Assembly: GCF_010389155.1 (NCBI RefSeq)
Contig: NC_057764.1
Span: 17,608,001 to 17,672,000 of the forward strand
Direction of reading: 5' to 3'
DNA length: 64,000 bases
DNA from: Erigeron canadensis
Taxonomy: Eukaryota; Streptophyta; Magnoliopsida; Asterales; Asteraceae
In this document: piece after piece, positions 23,401-37,700 of the stretch
Layout of the letters: each line of letters opens with the position of its first letter
Position numbering within the stretch: position 1 is the first letter of the stretch
Made by a program: the position numbers and the translations under genes
Notes under the pieces: model-generated
What the model saw: the letters and a program-made list of their open reading frames with translations, nothing else
Database searches by the model: none
Told to the model about the DNA's origin: nothing

Positions 23401-25890
23401 GTTAGCTACTATTTTGGGGTCAAGACGAATTATTTGGACCTTCATGATTTTTACGCAGTGAATTATATGTATCTAGTATTTTTGTAAATTTTTGATGAAT
23501 TTTTAGATGATGTTTGTTGTCCTTAAAAATTATCCAAACACAAACTGTCCCGAATGGGCACTGCTTGCGACATTAGAAGTTTTATATCAGTTCTTGATGT
23601 TCTGATTGTTAGAAAAATCCCATGATTTTATTTTAAGTTCACAACACATTGAAATTACTTTCCACCAAGTATGACTTCCTGGAACTTTATGGATTAGGAG
23701 ATAAAAATTGTTAAAGTTTATAAATTATTCATACAAAATTACAGTTTTGACCAGTTTCAGTAGAAAAATCATATCTTTCGTTTGGTTCAGTATTTTTGAG
23801 TAATTCCAGTTGGAGTTTAATCTTAACTCATTTGTCTATAACTTTTATTTTGATAGTCTTTCTTGAAAATGCCCTCACATGCCCAGTTTTCCCGTTCAAA
23901 GACAGAAGATGGATTCTGTCAGCTTACTTTGTTTGCCCAATGCATGCCTTTACTTTATGGCTTCACCCAATACTTATTTTGGCAAATCCAATACATTTTG
24001 TTCATCCTAATTCATCTATTCATCTTTCATTAGTGTTTTCTCCAGATTTTATTTCATATTTTATGGACAAATCATGTGATGAAGGTGATGAATTTATATT
24101 TGTGTTCTTGTGATTTCGGTTAGTGACTTTTATGCATTGTTTGGTCTTGAATTCTTATAAAATCCTTATTTCTTGTACTAACTTCATAAATCCCAGATTA
24201 TTAACATGTATTTAATCATCAAAATATATATATGAAATCATCAATTAAAGACCCATCTCAAATCTCAAATCAAAATAGCTTAAACTAGTGCAAATCCAAG
24301 CATGCATGTAATCATCTCATCATTTTAACAACAAATCTTTATCCAACTTCAATTCAACAACTTAAAAACATATTTTTATGAAAAACTCCAGAAATATATT
24401 CATCAAGATATATAAAAATATGACCATATTTCAAAGGAAAAATCACTTTAAAAGTTATTTAATCTATAACAACACTTTTGGGTCTTAAACTTGTTGAATC
24501 CTTGAATCTTTTCTCTAGATCTTGACATGCAATATCATGAAAGAAAAGATTCTATCAACTTGCCCTCATCAAGTGTATATTCAAAAGAAAACTTGAAGAT
24601 TCATAAAGAAAACATGAGTTTTTGATAAAACCTTTAAGCATAAACATAAGCAAGATTTAATCTAGTGAAAGGAGGGAAGATTATACCCTTGAAGAACACG
24701 AAATAGGGGCTGTTTTGGGCAGAAAATTTCGTGGCTTTTATGCTCCATATAAACCTTATTTCCAAGCTTGAAATAACCCTTAAAAGTATCTTGAATCAAC
24801 CCTTGTTTAATCCTTTAAAAACCCTTATTATTACTATAACTTTAGATTGATTTTTCTTGCCTTTTTCTTGCTTTCTTTGAACCGAAAATGATGAAGAGAG
24901 GAAGATGATAATGTGCAGATTTTTGGGAGAAAAATGAGAGAGAAATAAGAGATTAAGTGTATTGGAAAGTGTTGGAGTGTTTAGGGTGTGTATAGTGTGA
25001 GTTGGAGTGTAAGTATAGGTATAATGTACCTTGGAAGTGTAAGAAACAAAGCATCTAACTATTTTTTTTTGGTTGGAGGGAGGGTCTTGGGGCATAAAAA
25101 ATGTGGCTTATGCAGAAAATTAAGGGTATGGAGTGAGTTTATTGGTTAAGAGGTGTGGTGGGAAGACATGGGTTGGTTAACTCATGGGGTGAGGTGTTGG
25201 GTTAGTTCCCAACTAGTGTTAAGACATGCAAATAAGTATATGTATGTATTATGGGTGTGTGAGTGTAAGAATAAGTGGGTTAGTTGTATGTTGATTGGTG
25301 GATTTTATAAGAGTTTATATTTATAATAAGTTTAAGTTGTATGCATATTTTTTAATTGGAAGACTTATTCAAATGTTGCAATATATTTATGTACTTATTA
25401 TTATTCAAGCTTACTATTATGTACATAATAGTTTATAAATTTATTTTCAAGATGGTGATTATATCTTTGTGTTCAAATGTACGTCAATTAGTTTGGCGTT
25501 TGAATTGTTGGTCCTTTGTGAAGATTTATGATTGTTATCACAACTTGTGAGTCTTACCTTATTATTTATATAACTTAACTTCTCGAGATTCAATTTTTGG
25601 TTCATTGGCATTTTGTCAAGTTCAATTAGAACTAATATCTGTAGCTTGAGATCGTATTGAATAATTATAGTTATTCTATATGGCATTTCACTGTACTAGG
25701 GGGCAATTATCGCTATGCTTTGAATGTCTAGAAGGTCGATTCTCTTAATAAACCTCTAGGGATAAGGACCTAGATAAGTCCAAGTAAATTATCCTAATTG
25801 GAAAATGAGGGTTGTTACAAAAAATGTGTGGTCTAGAATGGTTTTTGAGTTCTTTTTTATTTGTGGGTATAACCCATTATATATATATAT
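20461..25890 (+). mobile_element. Long-TIR foldback element 1, split by an LTR
   Basis: The left arm (about 20461-20720) and right arm (about 21060-21266, continuing at 25820-25890) are inverted repeats of roughly 250 bp; both carry the same words around CCGTAAATCGTTAGACGAAA. The short centre has copies of ACACATGTGT and a segment rich in GGGCTCCGCCCT-like words. The right arm is interrupted at 21266/25820; removing the insert rejoins AGAGAAAAAATGTGTGG, which mirrors the left arm. It lies beside runs of TA. No coding capacity. Confidence 0.65.
21267..25819 (+). mobile_element. Probable solo LTR (Tekay-like Ty3/Gypsy), 4.55 kb
   Basis: The segment begins TGTAACACCCCAACTAAGGC and ends GGGTTGTTACA, so it has TG...CA ends with an inverted TGTAAC. 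It is flanked by AAAAA on both sides, a candidate 5 bp target duplication although low in complexity. No gag or pol sequence lies inside. LTRs of several kilobases with TGTAACACCC ends are known for Tekay/Del elements, so a solo LTR left by LTR-LTR recombination is the simplest reading. Several long open frames on both strands look non-coding. A non-autonomous DNA element is the alternative. Confidence 0.55.
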
Positions 25891-25892
25891 AT

Positions 25893-27148
25893 GGGTGAGT
25901 TATTTTGAGAACCACTAAAAAAAAAAAACGTGAGAACCAATCTTAGTCCTCCATTCATCAAGATCAAGAAGAGCATGTTTGTCATTATTAAAAAAGTTGT
26001 ACAACACTTTCTTTCTCTCTCCTCTTATTAAATCAAAAAATATCTAAATCATTAAAAAACTTTTATCTCACAAACCGTAGATCGTTAGACGAAAAAAAAA
26101 ACATGGGTAGTCTTGAAATTTCGTCATTTTTCATTTGAGATGCGATTCGATATACTTTTGACGACTTTTTAAATTTCGTTTTTTTTTCATCACGTTCATC
26201 CTACACATGTGTAAGTACAACCTACACCTGTGTAGGAAAGACCTGGAACTGGTGAGTTGTATAACCTGCCAATGGGTAAGTACAACCTACACATGGGTAA
26301 GTTACTTATAAAGTTCAAAAATGATGATGACGCATTGTAAAACCCTAAATACTAAACCCTAAAACTTAATTTCAAATCCGAGGGGGATGGTACTTTCTAA
26401 AAATACAGAAAAATCTAAACCCTAAAAACCTAATATGGATGAGGGTTCCCACTCTAGGGTTTAGGGTTTGAAGGTCGAGGGTTAGCCGAGCGGGTACATG
26501 ACACGCTTTAGGGTTTAGGGTTTGAAGTTGTAGGGTTAGCCTTTAGGCTAATCCTACAACTTCAAACCCTAAACCCTAAAGCTTAATTGCTAATATGAGG
26601 GGAGAGCTACATTCTAAAAACCCTGGAAAATCTAAACCCTAAATGCTAAACCCTAAAAACTAAAAAGGATGAGGGTTCCCACTACAGGGTTTAGGGTTTG
26701 AAGCCCGAAGGTTAGCCGGCTAACCCTCGACCTTCAAACCCTAAACCCTAGAGCGAGATGTATTCGGGGTAAGTACAACTTGCCCATGGGTAAGTACAAC
26801 TTAAACATGTGTAAGATGAATGTGATAAAAAAAATACTAAATTTAAAAAGTCGTCAAAATTATATCGAATCGCATGTCTAATGAAAGAGGACCAAATTCT
26901 AAGACTACCCACACTTTTCTTTTCGTCTAACGATTTACGGTTTGTGAGATAAAAGTTTTTTAGTGAATTAGATAGAATTCTATTAAAGTAAGAGAGAGAA
27001 AAAAAAGGGGCTGACGAAAATACCCCTCTAGTGTTGAGAGGGGTTTTTTATTTTTAATCTTGTCCATCCATTTTCTTTGATTCAAGGGTGTAGAGGAGTT
27101 CTTGGGTTCTTTTTTTTAGGAGTTTTCAAATAACCCCTCCTCTATATA
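25893..27148 (+). mobile_element. Long-TIR foldback element 2
   Basis: The left arm (25893-26220) and the right arm (26800-27148) are inverted repeats carrying the same words as element 1, including CCGTAGATCGTTAGACGAAA on the left and TTCGTCTAACGATTTACGGT on the right. It lies between runs of TA, a likely target preference. The middle holds telomere-like repeats and copies of the ACACATGTGT palindrome. It has no coding capacity and would need a transposase from elsewhere. Confidence 0.65.
26338..26756 (+). repeat. Palindromic telomere-like repeats
   Basis: Many copies of AAACCCTAAA or TTTAGGGTTT occur in both orientations. There is a hairpin with arms of about 36 bases centred near 26543, one mismatch seen, and an outer pair at about 26453-26489 and 26717-26753 that are inverted copies. 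About 85 bases are also repeated directly (26395-26475 and 26612-26702). The plant telomere unit is TTTAGGG, but this is internal to a transposon. Confidence 0.8.
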
Positions 27149-27159
27149 TATATACGAAA

Positions 27160-27592
27160 GTAAGTACCCGCGCGTTGCGGCGGTGAGATGGTGGGGGTGA
27201 TAGCTAGGTCAGAGAGTGTGATAGTCAAATGCCTACGGCCTCCGCCCTCCGCCCTCGGATTTAAAAATTCTACGAAAGTATATCGAATGACATATCTAAT
27301 GAAAGAGCATGAAATTTTAAGAACACCAATACAATTTTTATAATTTATCGACGTATGATTTTTGAGATAAAAGATTTTGAATGAATTGGAGGAATAAATG
27401 ATTTATGGAGGAGAGAGAAAAAAGATGATTGGTTGAGATTTGAGGAGAGAGAAAGCGTATTATGGTTATTTTAGATAAATGATTTATAGATGAGAGAGTA
27501 TTTTTGAGATATACTTAAAATCAATATTGAAAATTTCAATTCAATGTTGAAAATTTGAAAGGAATCTGCTTTATAATATAATATAATATAGA
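27160..27592 (-). mobile_element. Helitron-like non-autonomous element, copy B
   Basis: On the - strand it starts TCTATATTATATTATATTAT followed by AAAGCAGATT, with the TC of a Helitron 5' end, and runs to the GC-rich hairpin CCGCAACGCGCGG near 27180. It is the inverted counterpart of copy A at 19972-20429. The exact 3' end is unclear because no CTRR follows the hairpin directly. Confidence 0.6.
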
Positions 27593-27955
27593 TATATATA
27601 AAATAAAACAAAGGTTTATATATATTAACAGAGAGATGATGACGATGATGACTGCTAATTGCACCACCACAATCACGATGCACACACATACCCACCTACT
27701 ATCTCTGTCACGTCCGCAGCCGCCATAACAACACCGATTGCACCACAACAAACATAATCCGTCCAAGATGATTTCTTAAATCTGTTGTAGATCGATCAAC
27801 GAATGGCGTTGGTAGTGTGTTCGATGATGGCGCTTGTGATGCAATGCAAGTGGCACCGGAGTTGTACCCATCCTACTACCCACCTTCTCAACAAAAAAAT
27901 CAAACACAAAAACATGAATCACACAAAATTTTTTTTACCTTTTTATAATAAATCA

Positions 27956-28344
27956 ATGGAAAATAAGAAAAGATCCTTCTTTGCTGTTTTATCTTTTCTT
28001 TTGATTCTTTTAATTTCTTTCAACGGTGCTTTTATCTTCTCCATAACCATACCGGAAAATATCGCCTGAGATTTAAGAAACTTGGTTTCTGTGTATCATC
28101 ATCTTTGTCAAACTTGATGTACTCACTTGAAGAAGAAGAACAAAACCCATATGTACTTTCAAATACCCATTTCAAATCACATGAAAACTCGGTCACCGGC
28201 GCCGGAGATTCTTTTGTACAACGACAAAATGGGCATGTTTTTGTGGTGAAAAAAGAAACCCCAAATGTAATTTCAAATACCCATTTGCCCCTTTTGTGTA
28301 AATCTCATAGTTTATTGATTTCCGGTAATGTAAATCATATTTAT
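27956..28344 (+). pseudogene. Broken unknown ORF with N-terminal hydrophobic segment
   Basis: The product is not recognised. The ATG at 27956 opens a peptide with a basic start and a strong hydrophobic stretch (AVLSFLLILLISFNGAFIF), like a signal anchor, which stops at 28067-28069. A shift of one frame near 28060 gives a further 90 residues with acidic and polar content, ending about 28347. Codon use looks more gene-like than the surrounding AT-rich DNA. It may be a captured or decayed fragment of a host gene; no introns were identified. Confidence 0.35.
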
Positions 28345-29068
28345 TGATTTCGTTTTTTGTTTACATTATTCATTTCCGGATGTGATGATTAAAGTGAAAA
28401 TGATAATGATGGTGGTTGGATTTATTGACCAGGAAAAGAAAGGGCAACAAAAAAAAGTAAGGAAGGTAAGAAAGAAAGAATAATTAAGAAGATAAAAAAT
28501 TAGTATTATGTGAAGTAACCGGTTACAAATATCCACAATCTAGTTTTATATTTACAATAAACGTAATTTCAAGTTTCCAAATTCGTACACAGTAAGTTTT
28601 TGGGATTAGTTAACTGCATTCTGACGCACTTATCTATATAATTTAGTATCGAGATAGATTTAACTACGTACTTTTTAAATAATTTATCAATCAATAAAAT
28701 TTAAGATATATTTTTATTATACTGTATCAATTATTTTATTATGAATACCATGTCGTTTTGAAAAAAAAAAAGTAACAAAAAAATAAAATAAAAAAGCATT
28801 AAAGTTTTAGTGACCGAAGACAAAATAGAAAAGTTAAATTATTTGAAGAGGCTTATATGAGTACTTGGAAATAAAAAATTAAAACGACAACCAATTCCAT
28901 TTCAATATTTTGGTTGCATCTTTCTATATATGAATGTAAGCCTAAAATAGATTGAGACTGGAATCATTGCTGGATTCGTTTTGAAAGTTATTCTTGAATT
29001 GAATTTTTTTTTTGAACTTAGAGTAAATGTTATATCAATCATTAGTAAATTTTTCAATCTTTTTGCAG

Positions 29069-31199
<2,131 letters not shown>

Positions 31200-32034
31200 G
31201 TATTGTGCATATGACATATGTTTTGGTATACTCCAATCTTTGAGCTAGTATTCGTTAAGAACTTGGATTTAATTCTACAACTCAATGTTGCTTGGTAATT
31301 TGAAATTAAGATACACATTTGCTCGTACACATTGTATCTATGTTTCAATTTCCTATAGTATCATGCAATCCTGCTAACATAATTATGGTTAATTTTTTTA
31401 AAAATATCACACTTATGGTTTGTATAGACGTACTCCAGTTCAAAGAAACTATGATCACATGACAAGTCTTCAACAAAAATTCATCTGAGTCCATTATCTT
31501 AGGTGCAAACTCAATCCTACAATAGAAATTAATTGTAAGAAACTAATAGTTTTGAGTCGGAATTAATTGAGCTTATATGTAATAGATAGTTTTACAGTAT
31601 GCATCAAAATTGATGATGGTGACTTGTGGTTACATATTGGTCATAATATCACTACCCATGGTTTTATGCATAACTTGTGGTGTATCATGCATTATTGACC
31701 AAATTAAGAAGTTAAACCAGTTGTACCCTACCGGCATTTTAGATGTCCAAGCATAGCAAACGTAACAAAAGTGTTTGATTAGACGATATTTAGGCAAGAT
31801 TAAACCCACAAATTGTGCGAATAACTGAGAACATAACAAAACATATAATAACTGATAGTTACATTATTATTCATAAATTTTAATAATATAAATAACTGTC
31901 AGACTACGAATGATACAAAAAATAAATTTATAGTTAATTTATTAATATATTATATATATCAAATATATAAAAACATGATTAATGAAACATATTTATCTAT
32001 AAATCATAAAAATACGCTATAATATATATATATA
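31200..32034 (+). other. CRK-2 3' flank, no other feature
   Basis: The 3' UTR presumably lies just after the stop at 31199. The rest is AT-rich and ends in a TA microsatellite near 32022-32041. No gene is seen. Confidence 0.5.
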
Positions 32035-32250
32035 TATATATTTTTAGAACAGCAAAGGCCGGGCCACGGGTATCCAGACTGGTTACCGTGAACCTAAGAC
32101 CCGTTTCCCTCCCCCCTGCCCGCCCCACCCGGTAAATGCTCCACGAAGGCCTAGGAAACCTAAAGCCCGTAAATCTCACGCCCGAGAGTATCGAACCTGA
32201 GACCTCACGGACAGATGTCAGGGTGTCCAAAAACTAATATAATAAATCCT
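32035..32250 (-). mobile_element. SINE-like sequence
   Basis: Read on the - strand, a B-box-like GGTTCGATACT lies close to the 5' end (near 32187-32197 of the + strand), followed by a GC-rich body and an A/T tail in the TA repeat. The sequence is sharply GC-richer than its surroundings. An A box is not clear, so a 5'-truncated tRNA-derived SINE is the best guess. Confidence 0.45.
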
Positions 32251-32282
32251 TCAAAATATTAATCATAATATAATAAACAATC

Positions 32283-32725
32283 TTTTTTTATAACGACAGA
32301 AAATTTTATTATTGAACGGACCAGCTAGCAAGATGCTAGAAGGTCAATTTACAAAAAATACAATCTATAATACACTAGTTACACATCTAGATTCATCTCA
32401 GGGCTTTAACTGCTTAGACTGTAGAAAGGTTGAAAAGACTCATGCCTAATAGCTGGCAGAAAAAACCTCAACAACGAATCCCGAGCCACCAGATTTCACT
32501 TTGTGATGTTTTTGGTACGGTCTCAAACAAGTCTCGATGAAAAAAGCTACCTTGTAAAAAAAGAAAATGTAATGTAAATGAGAACCAAGTATTCCAAATA
32601 CAATAAAGAAAGCATCAACCATGAGAAAATGGAGTCGTGATCCATGTATGCCAAGTTGATCTGCCCTTTCTGTCGTGACTATGAACCCATAGGAAAGAGG
32701 TAGAAACAATGGCATTGAAGATGTC
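32283..32725 (-). mobile_element. LINE 3' end (part 3 of a split LINE)
   Basis: On the - strand this is the last coding part and 3' UTR of a LINE ORF2, ending in an A-rich tail (T run at 32284-32290 on +). The preceding coding part lies at 40966-41148, and an earlier one at 55699-55830. The encoded stretch SFLWVHSHDRK followed by W..W...P resembles the C-terminus of plant LINE ORF2. Low-level decay is expected; the LINE is 5'-truncated. Confidence 0.6.
32588..32725. repeat. 138 bp direct duplication, left copy
   Basis: Identical to 40966-41103 except for one base (ATCAACC versus ATCAGCC), same length and orientation. It is LINE sequence and borders the 8.24 kb block on the left. Confidence 0.92.
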
Positions 32726-34072
32726 ACTACTACATTCATGCTAATATATTCCGGTTAAAAACTATATTGGAACCCGCCTAATAGCCGTGTCTTATGCGGG
32801 GGAGTCCTATTTGAGTCATAATAGAACCCGCTTCAATAGGCGATTCCTATTAATAAACAACCGGCTCCTTTTATACATATTAGAACCCACTTTTTCAAAT
32901 AGAACCCACTTTTTTTCTTGGCGCCAAGTTTGCGATGGAACCCGTCTCTTTTGTTTTAAATCCCGCTTTCCACGACAGCCGAGTTCTAATTTAGTTTTGC
33001 TAGCTTTTCCATATATAGATAGTAATCTACTTGAATATTTCTATAATTCCAACCCTTCTACTTTTAACTTTTTGGGTTTTTAGACCTGCATATGCTAATT
33101 AACATATTCCAAAATGAAACTAGTAATTCACATAAAACTTGTAGATTATAAACACCAATTGTACCATTGGTAATTTGAATATCGAGGAACTTGTACAAAA
33201 CATATTCAAGGGGGGAGAAAAGAAACTATGCTATAATGTTTATTCAGCTTTGCTTCAATACTAACATGTACGAAGCAACCAAACACAGACCTCTTTATGG
33301 TTATACTCAAGATATCCAAAAAATGACTCGCTGCATCATTGCAGCACATTGTCTCCCCATGGTTGAAACATGGTCTTCTATTTGGCCTCGATTTTGTAAT
33401 GAGTTAAAGGTAATAAAAAACACGATCCATTTCCCTTGTAAAAGGCCGTCTACTTTATGATGTTGAATTGCGTCAATGTCAAAGTCGCTTCAGTTTCCCA
33501 CTGACTCAACATGGCCCTTTAGTGTAAGTACTAATGAAGCCTGTATAAGCGATCCAAATGTTAAGTACTTTGAAATATTATAAGGAACCTCAACATATCA
33601 AACATGGCTATATAACATTTAATATTTAAGTACCTTGCAACTTCAACAAGTCTTTTGGCCTGTTCACAACTTCGCCCAATTCCTTCAATTCTTACAAATT
33701 ATTTCCTGCCTGCATACACTGCTATCAAAGTTCAGACCTGAAACATACGATTACCATATACAAGTTTTAAAATATGCAAATATTAGCTGTCAAATAACCT
33801 TGAAGGGAGAAAAGTCAAACATACATATCAAAGTAATGAACATAAACCCAAACAACATATGGATGGTGATAGAAACTGCATAGACATGAAGATGTAAAAA
33901 ATTAGTTAATAAGTAAATGTTGTCTTCACTTGTAAGGTTTTACTAAATGTCTAAATATGAGAAAGATTGAAACTGATTGTGTAGTTTTCCATTCTTTGGA
34001 AAATAGCTCTACTAAGCACAACACTAATAAAATAATTACCATAAAAAAAACATAAATAAGTTCTCTTATGAA

Positions 34073-34081
34073 TAAAACATA
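34073..34081. repeat. 9 bp target duplication of MULE, left
   Basis: TAAAACATA here is repeated exactly at 39629-39637, directly after the right TIR. Nine bases is the Mutator superfamily norm. Confidence 0.93.
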
Positions 34082-34194
34082 GGGATAAGTGCCCCAAAAT
34101 GTAACTATATATGACCGAATGCCTATTGTGGGAACCAACTTTATGTTTTGGATATTTTATGGACTAAACTTGGTTAAATTGGCTAAACCAATAA
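34082..34194 (+). repeat. MULE left TIR, 113 bp
   Basis: Starts GGGATAAGTGCCCCAAAATG. The reverse complement of the right TIR differs at about three positions, counted by eye. Homology ends at the word CAATAA. Confidence 0.93.
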
Positions 34195-34778
34195 ATTTTG
34201 ACTGGCTCATCCATTAGCCGGTAAATACTGTATTTTTGTTTTTTTTTTAATTCCGACGTGGAATATGCGACATCATAATAAAACAAAAAATAAGTTATAT
34301 ATATATATAAACTACGGAACTAATGCAGATCGTTTCACACACTTTAACACACACACATGACGATTCACACACACACACATAAAACGAAATCCAAAATTCT
34401 GGTTTGATCGATGTTTTTTTAACTCTTTCACTGCCATATCAAGGTATGTCCTTCATTTATCTGCAAGTATTTCATGATATGTAGCAGATCTAGAAAGGGG
34501 GAAAACCCTAATTTTGAATATTTTTAAAATTTATTGCAATTCCATGTATATCAGTGTATTATTTTACTTCAATATTGTTTTTTTCGTTGTAGTTATTCAC
34601 ATTATCCTTGTTACTAGCTGATAATGATTTATTATTTTTTATTTATCTAGGGGAAAACCCTAAAAGTTGATTTATTTATTAAAAATGGTCCCAAGAAACA
34701 ATTTTTTATTATTTATTTGCTTGAAAACCTAAAAATTGATTTTTTAATTAAGTTATGTTCTCATTTTATATTGTAGAA

Positions 34779-37700
34779 ATGAAAGATCCTGGAGGATATA
34801 AACTAATCGTGCACCATGATGGTGTTTTCTTCGTAATGCCTATTCGTTATTAAGGTGGAGAAGTCAAAGAATTGGTTACTAGGGGTAAGTCTTTGGAGGA
34901 GTTGAAAACTTACCTTCATGCGAAAATAGGTACTGTCATAAAGGGTGTGTATTATTTGTTAGACCCTGATAACTTTGATAGTATCATGAAATTACGTAAT
35001 GAGGAGGACTTGACAGTATTCTTTGATGTGGCTGACTCATATGGTCCAATGAATGTTTATTTGAGCCACTTGGATAATGAAGCCTTAGATGAAATGATTT
35101 GTAATGATAATTAAGCATTTGAAAGACTTGGATAATGAACAAGTAGATGAACCTATGGATTGTGAAGAACATGATGACCAAGTAGATGATAATATTGGGA
35201 ATATGCATAGTGTAAAAGAAAATAGTGATAGGGATGGTTTTAGGACCCCTGAGGTTGGTCAAAGTAGCAGACAACCAGATACTAAAGCAGAAGATTCAGA
35301 TGAGGATGATGATGACTTTCAACCAGATGATTCAGATGTTAAGTCTCTTGCATCTTTAGACCACTTGAGTGAAGGTGAGGATGAATTGAGGGAAGTCAGA
35401 AAAGGTAACCCCATAGTTAAAATTCCTACTAGTAAGCAGTTACCCAAACTTGGTGTTCATTAGAATGAACAGGGAGATGACAGGGATGTCATACATCAAG
35501 AACATGACCAGTTCATCAAGGAACTCATTTCTACAATGAAGGGAGGTGATGGGGGAGAGTTTGTTGATCCACTGCAACCAGAACCTAAGGAAGAGTCAAA
35601 GTTTCCTGTTTATGACAAGGCTACCCATTGGAGGTTGAAAAAACCTAAGGTACTAACTTGAAATTCATTGCAATTACTTTGTATGTAATATGACTTTGTA
35701 TAACTTGAAATTCATTGGAATTGCTTTGTAATGTAGGTTGGTGAAAAATATGAGGGACCTGATCAGTTGAAGGAATGTCTCTCATACTATGCATTAGCAA
35801 ATGGATACTCACTATGGTATGAGAGAACATGCTCCAAGAATATAATTGCAAGATGTGGTACCAGACCTGAAAAGATTTCTGAGCCAGAAAAGGGAAAACA
35901 AAGAAAAACCAAAAGATACCAACCAACTCAACAGAAATGTAAGTGGAGATTGTCTGCATCATGGATGAAATCTGAAAGGTCATTCCAGGTAAAGAAGTTA
36001 GAAGACACACACACTTGTGCTAGGAATTTTAAGTATGGGAGTTTGATAAATTACAAATGGATAGGGAGACATTTTGCTGATAGAATTAGACAACAACCAG
36101 AAATTAAGTTATCTGTGTTGCAGGATTTGGTTATGAAAAAATATAAGTGTTTTGTTACACATCAGCAGGTTAAAAGGGCTAGGGCATGGGCCTTGAATGA
36201 ATATGAAAAGTCCCTAGAAGAGCATTATGCTCTACTTAGACCATATGCTGATGCATTATTGACAACCAATCCAGGGTCCACTGTTAGACTAGGAACTACA
36301 ACTAATCCTGATGGCAAAGTATATTTTGAGAAGTTTTATGTATGCTTGTTTGGTCTCAAAGAAGGGTGGAAGAGGGGGTGTAGAAAGATAGTTGCCCTAG
36401 ATGGATGCTTTCTGAAAACATCTTGTCATGGGGAGTTACTAACAGCTGTTGGCAGAGATGGAAATAATCAAATCTTCCCAATTGCTTGGGCAATTGTGAC
36501 AGTTGAGAACAAGGAGAATTGGACTTGGTTTTTGGAACTACTGGCACATGATCTTGCTTCTCCAGAAGGTGCAGAACTTACAATTATGTCAGACCAGCGT
36601 AAGGTATTCAATACATGAACACCAAACAAGCATACATACCTTGTATGCTTGTTTCTTAATGCATATGCCTAGTATTTTAATACATGAACTGCTTTCTGTT
36701 TAATGTATATGCCTTGTATTTTAATACATGAACTGCTTTCTGTTTTTGTTTTGTTTGTAGGGACTCATTGAGGCAGTGAAGGATATCATGCCTAGAGCTG
36801 AGCACAGGCAGTGTGCAAGGCATATATATGAGAATTTCAGGAAGGTTTGTAGTGGTGAAGAGTTTAGAAACTTGTTCTGGAGGGCTTCCAAGGCTACATA
36901 CCCTGCTCAATATGAAGCTGTGATGAATGAAATTAGGACTGCAAATCCAAATGCTTACAACTACTTGATGGCCATAAAGCCAAGATCTTGGTGTAGAGCA
37001 TTCTTTGAAATACACAGGAGCTGTGAAGTAGTTGAGAATGGCTTCAGTGAATGCTGGAACTCAGTCCTCTTAAAGGTAAGAAACAAACCCATTATTACAT
37101 TATTAGAGGCATAGAGGGTTATACTCATGATAAGGTTAGAGTCAATTAGGGATAAGAGTTCCATGTGGGAGCATGATGTATGCCCTGCAATTAGGAAAAA
37201 GATGGATATGATAAAAAATGAAAGGTCAGATTGGTTGGTTATCTATGCTGGAGCTTCAAAATTTGAGGTTAGAAATTACAGATATGCTTATTGTGTAGAT
37301 ATGGATACAAATAGTTGTGATTGTAGGATGTGGGACTTAAGTGGCATACCTTCTGTCCATGGTGTGCAAGCCATCTTTAAAATGAATCAAGAGCCTGAGG
37401 ATTACATATCTGGTTGGTTTAGGAAGTCAATGTATGATGAGGCATATCGGCAGTTCTTGAACCCTGTGGGTGGCATGGATACATGGAAATCATTCCCAAA
37501 TTTGAATGTAGCATTGCCTCCCAAGCCCAGAAACATGCCTGGAAGACCCAAAAAAAAGAGGCAACGGGCTACACATGAACTAAGGGTTTGTGGTTCTAGA
37601 GTGACAAAACATGGTGCAGAGATGCATTGTGGTAAGTGTTTGTAGAAAGGGCATAATACTAGGACCTGTAAGAATGAACGTGTCTTAATCCCCAAAGTGA

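Noticed and set aside
21635..25686. Several open frames of 60-140 residues on both strands between 21635 and 25686
   Set aside because: They lie inside the probable solo LTR, match no known domain, and follow AT-rich composition; long LTRs often contain chance frames.
26338..26756. A true chromosome end or telomere fusion
   Set aside because: The repeats are short, interrupted, palindromic and enclosed in a foldback element; no long TTTAGGG array exists.
32100..32240. A functional tRNA gene around the GGTTCGATACT word on the - strand
   Set aside because: No cloverleaf, no anticodon arm and no clear A box; better explained as a SINE remnant.
32725..32740. CACTA transposon start
   Set aside because: CACTAC is present on the left, but the right end near 40965 does not end in TAGTG and no 3 bp target duplication is found.
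35645..37164. Antisense open frames opposite the MULE transposase
   Set aside because: They are shadows of the transposase exons, whose motifs are clear on the + strand.
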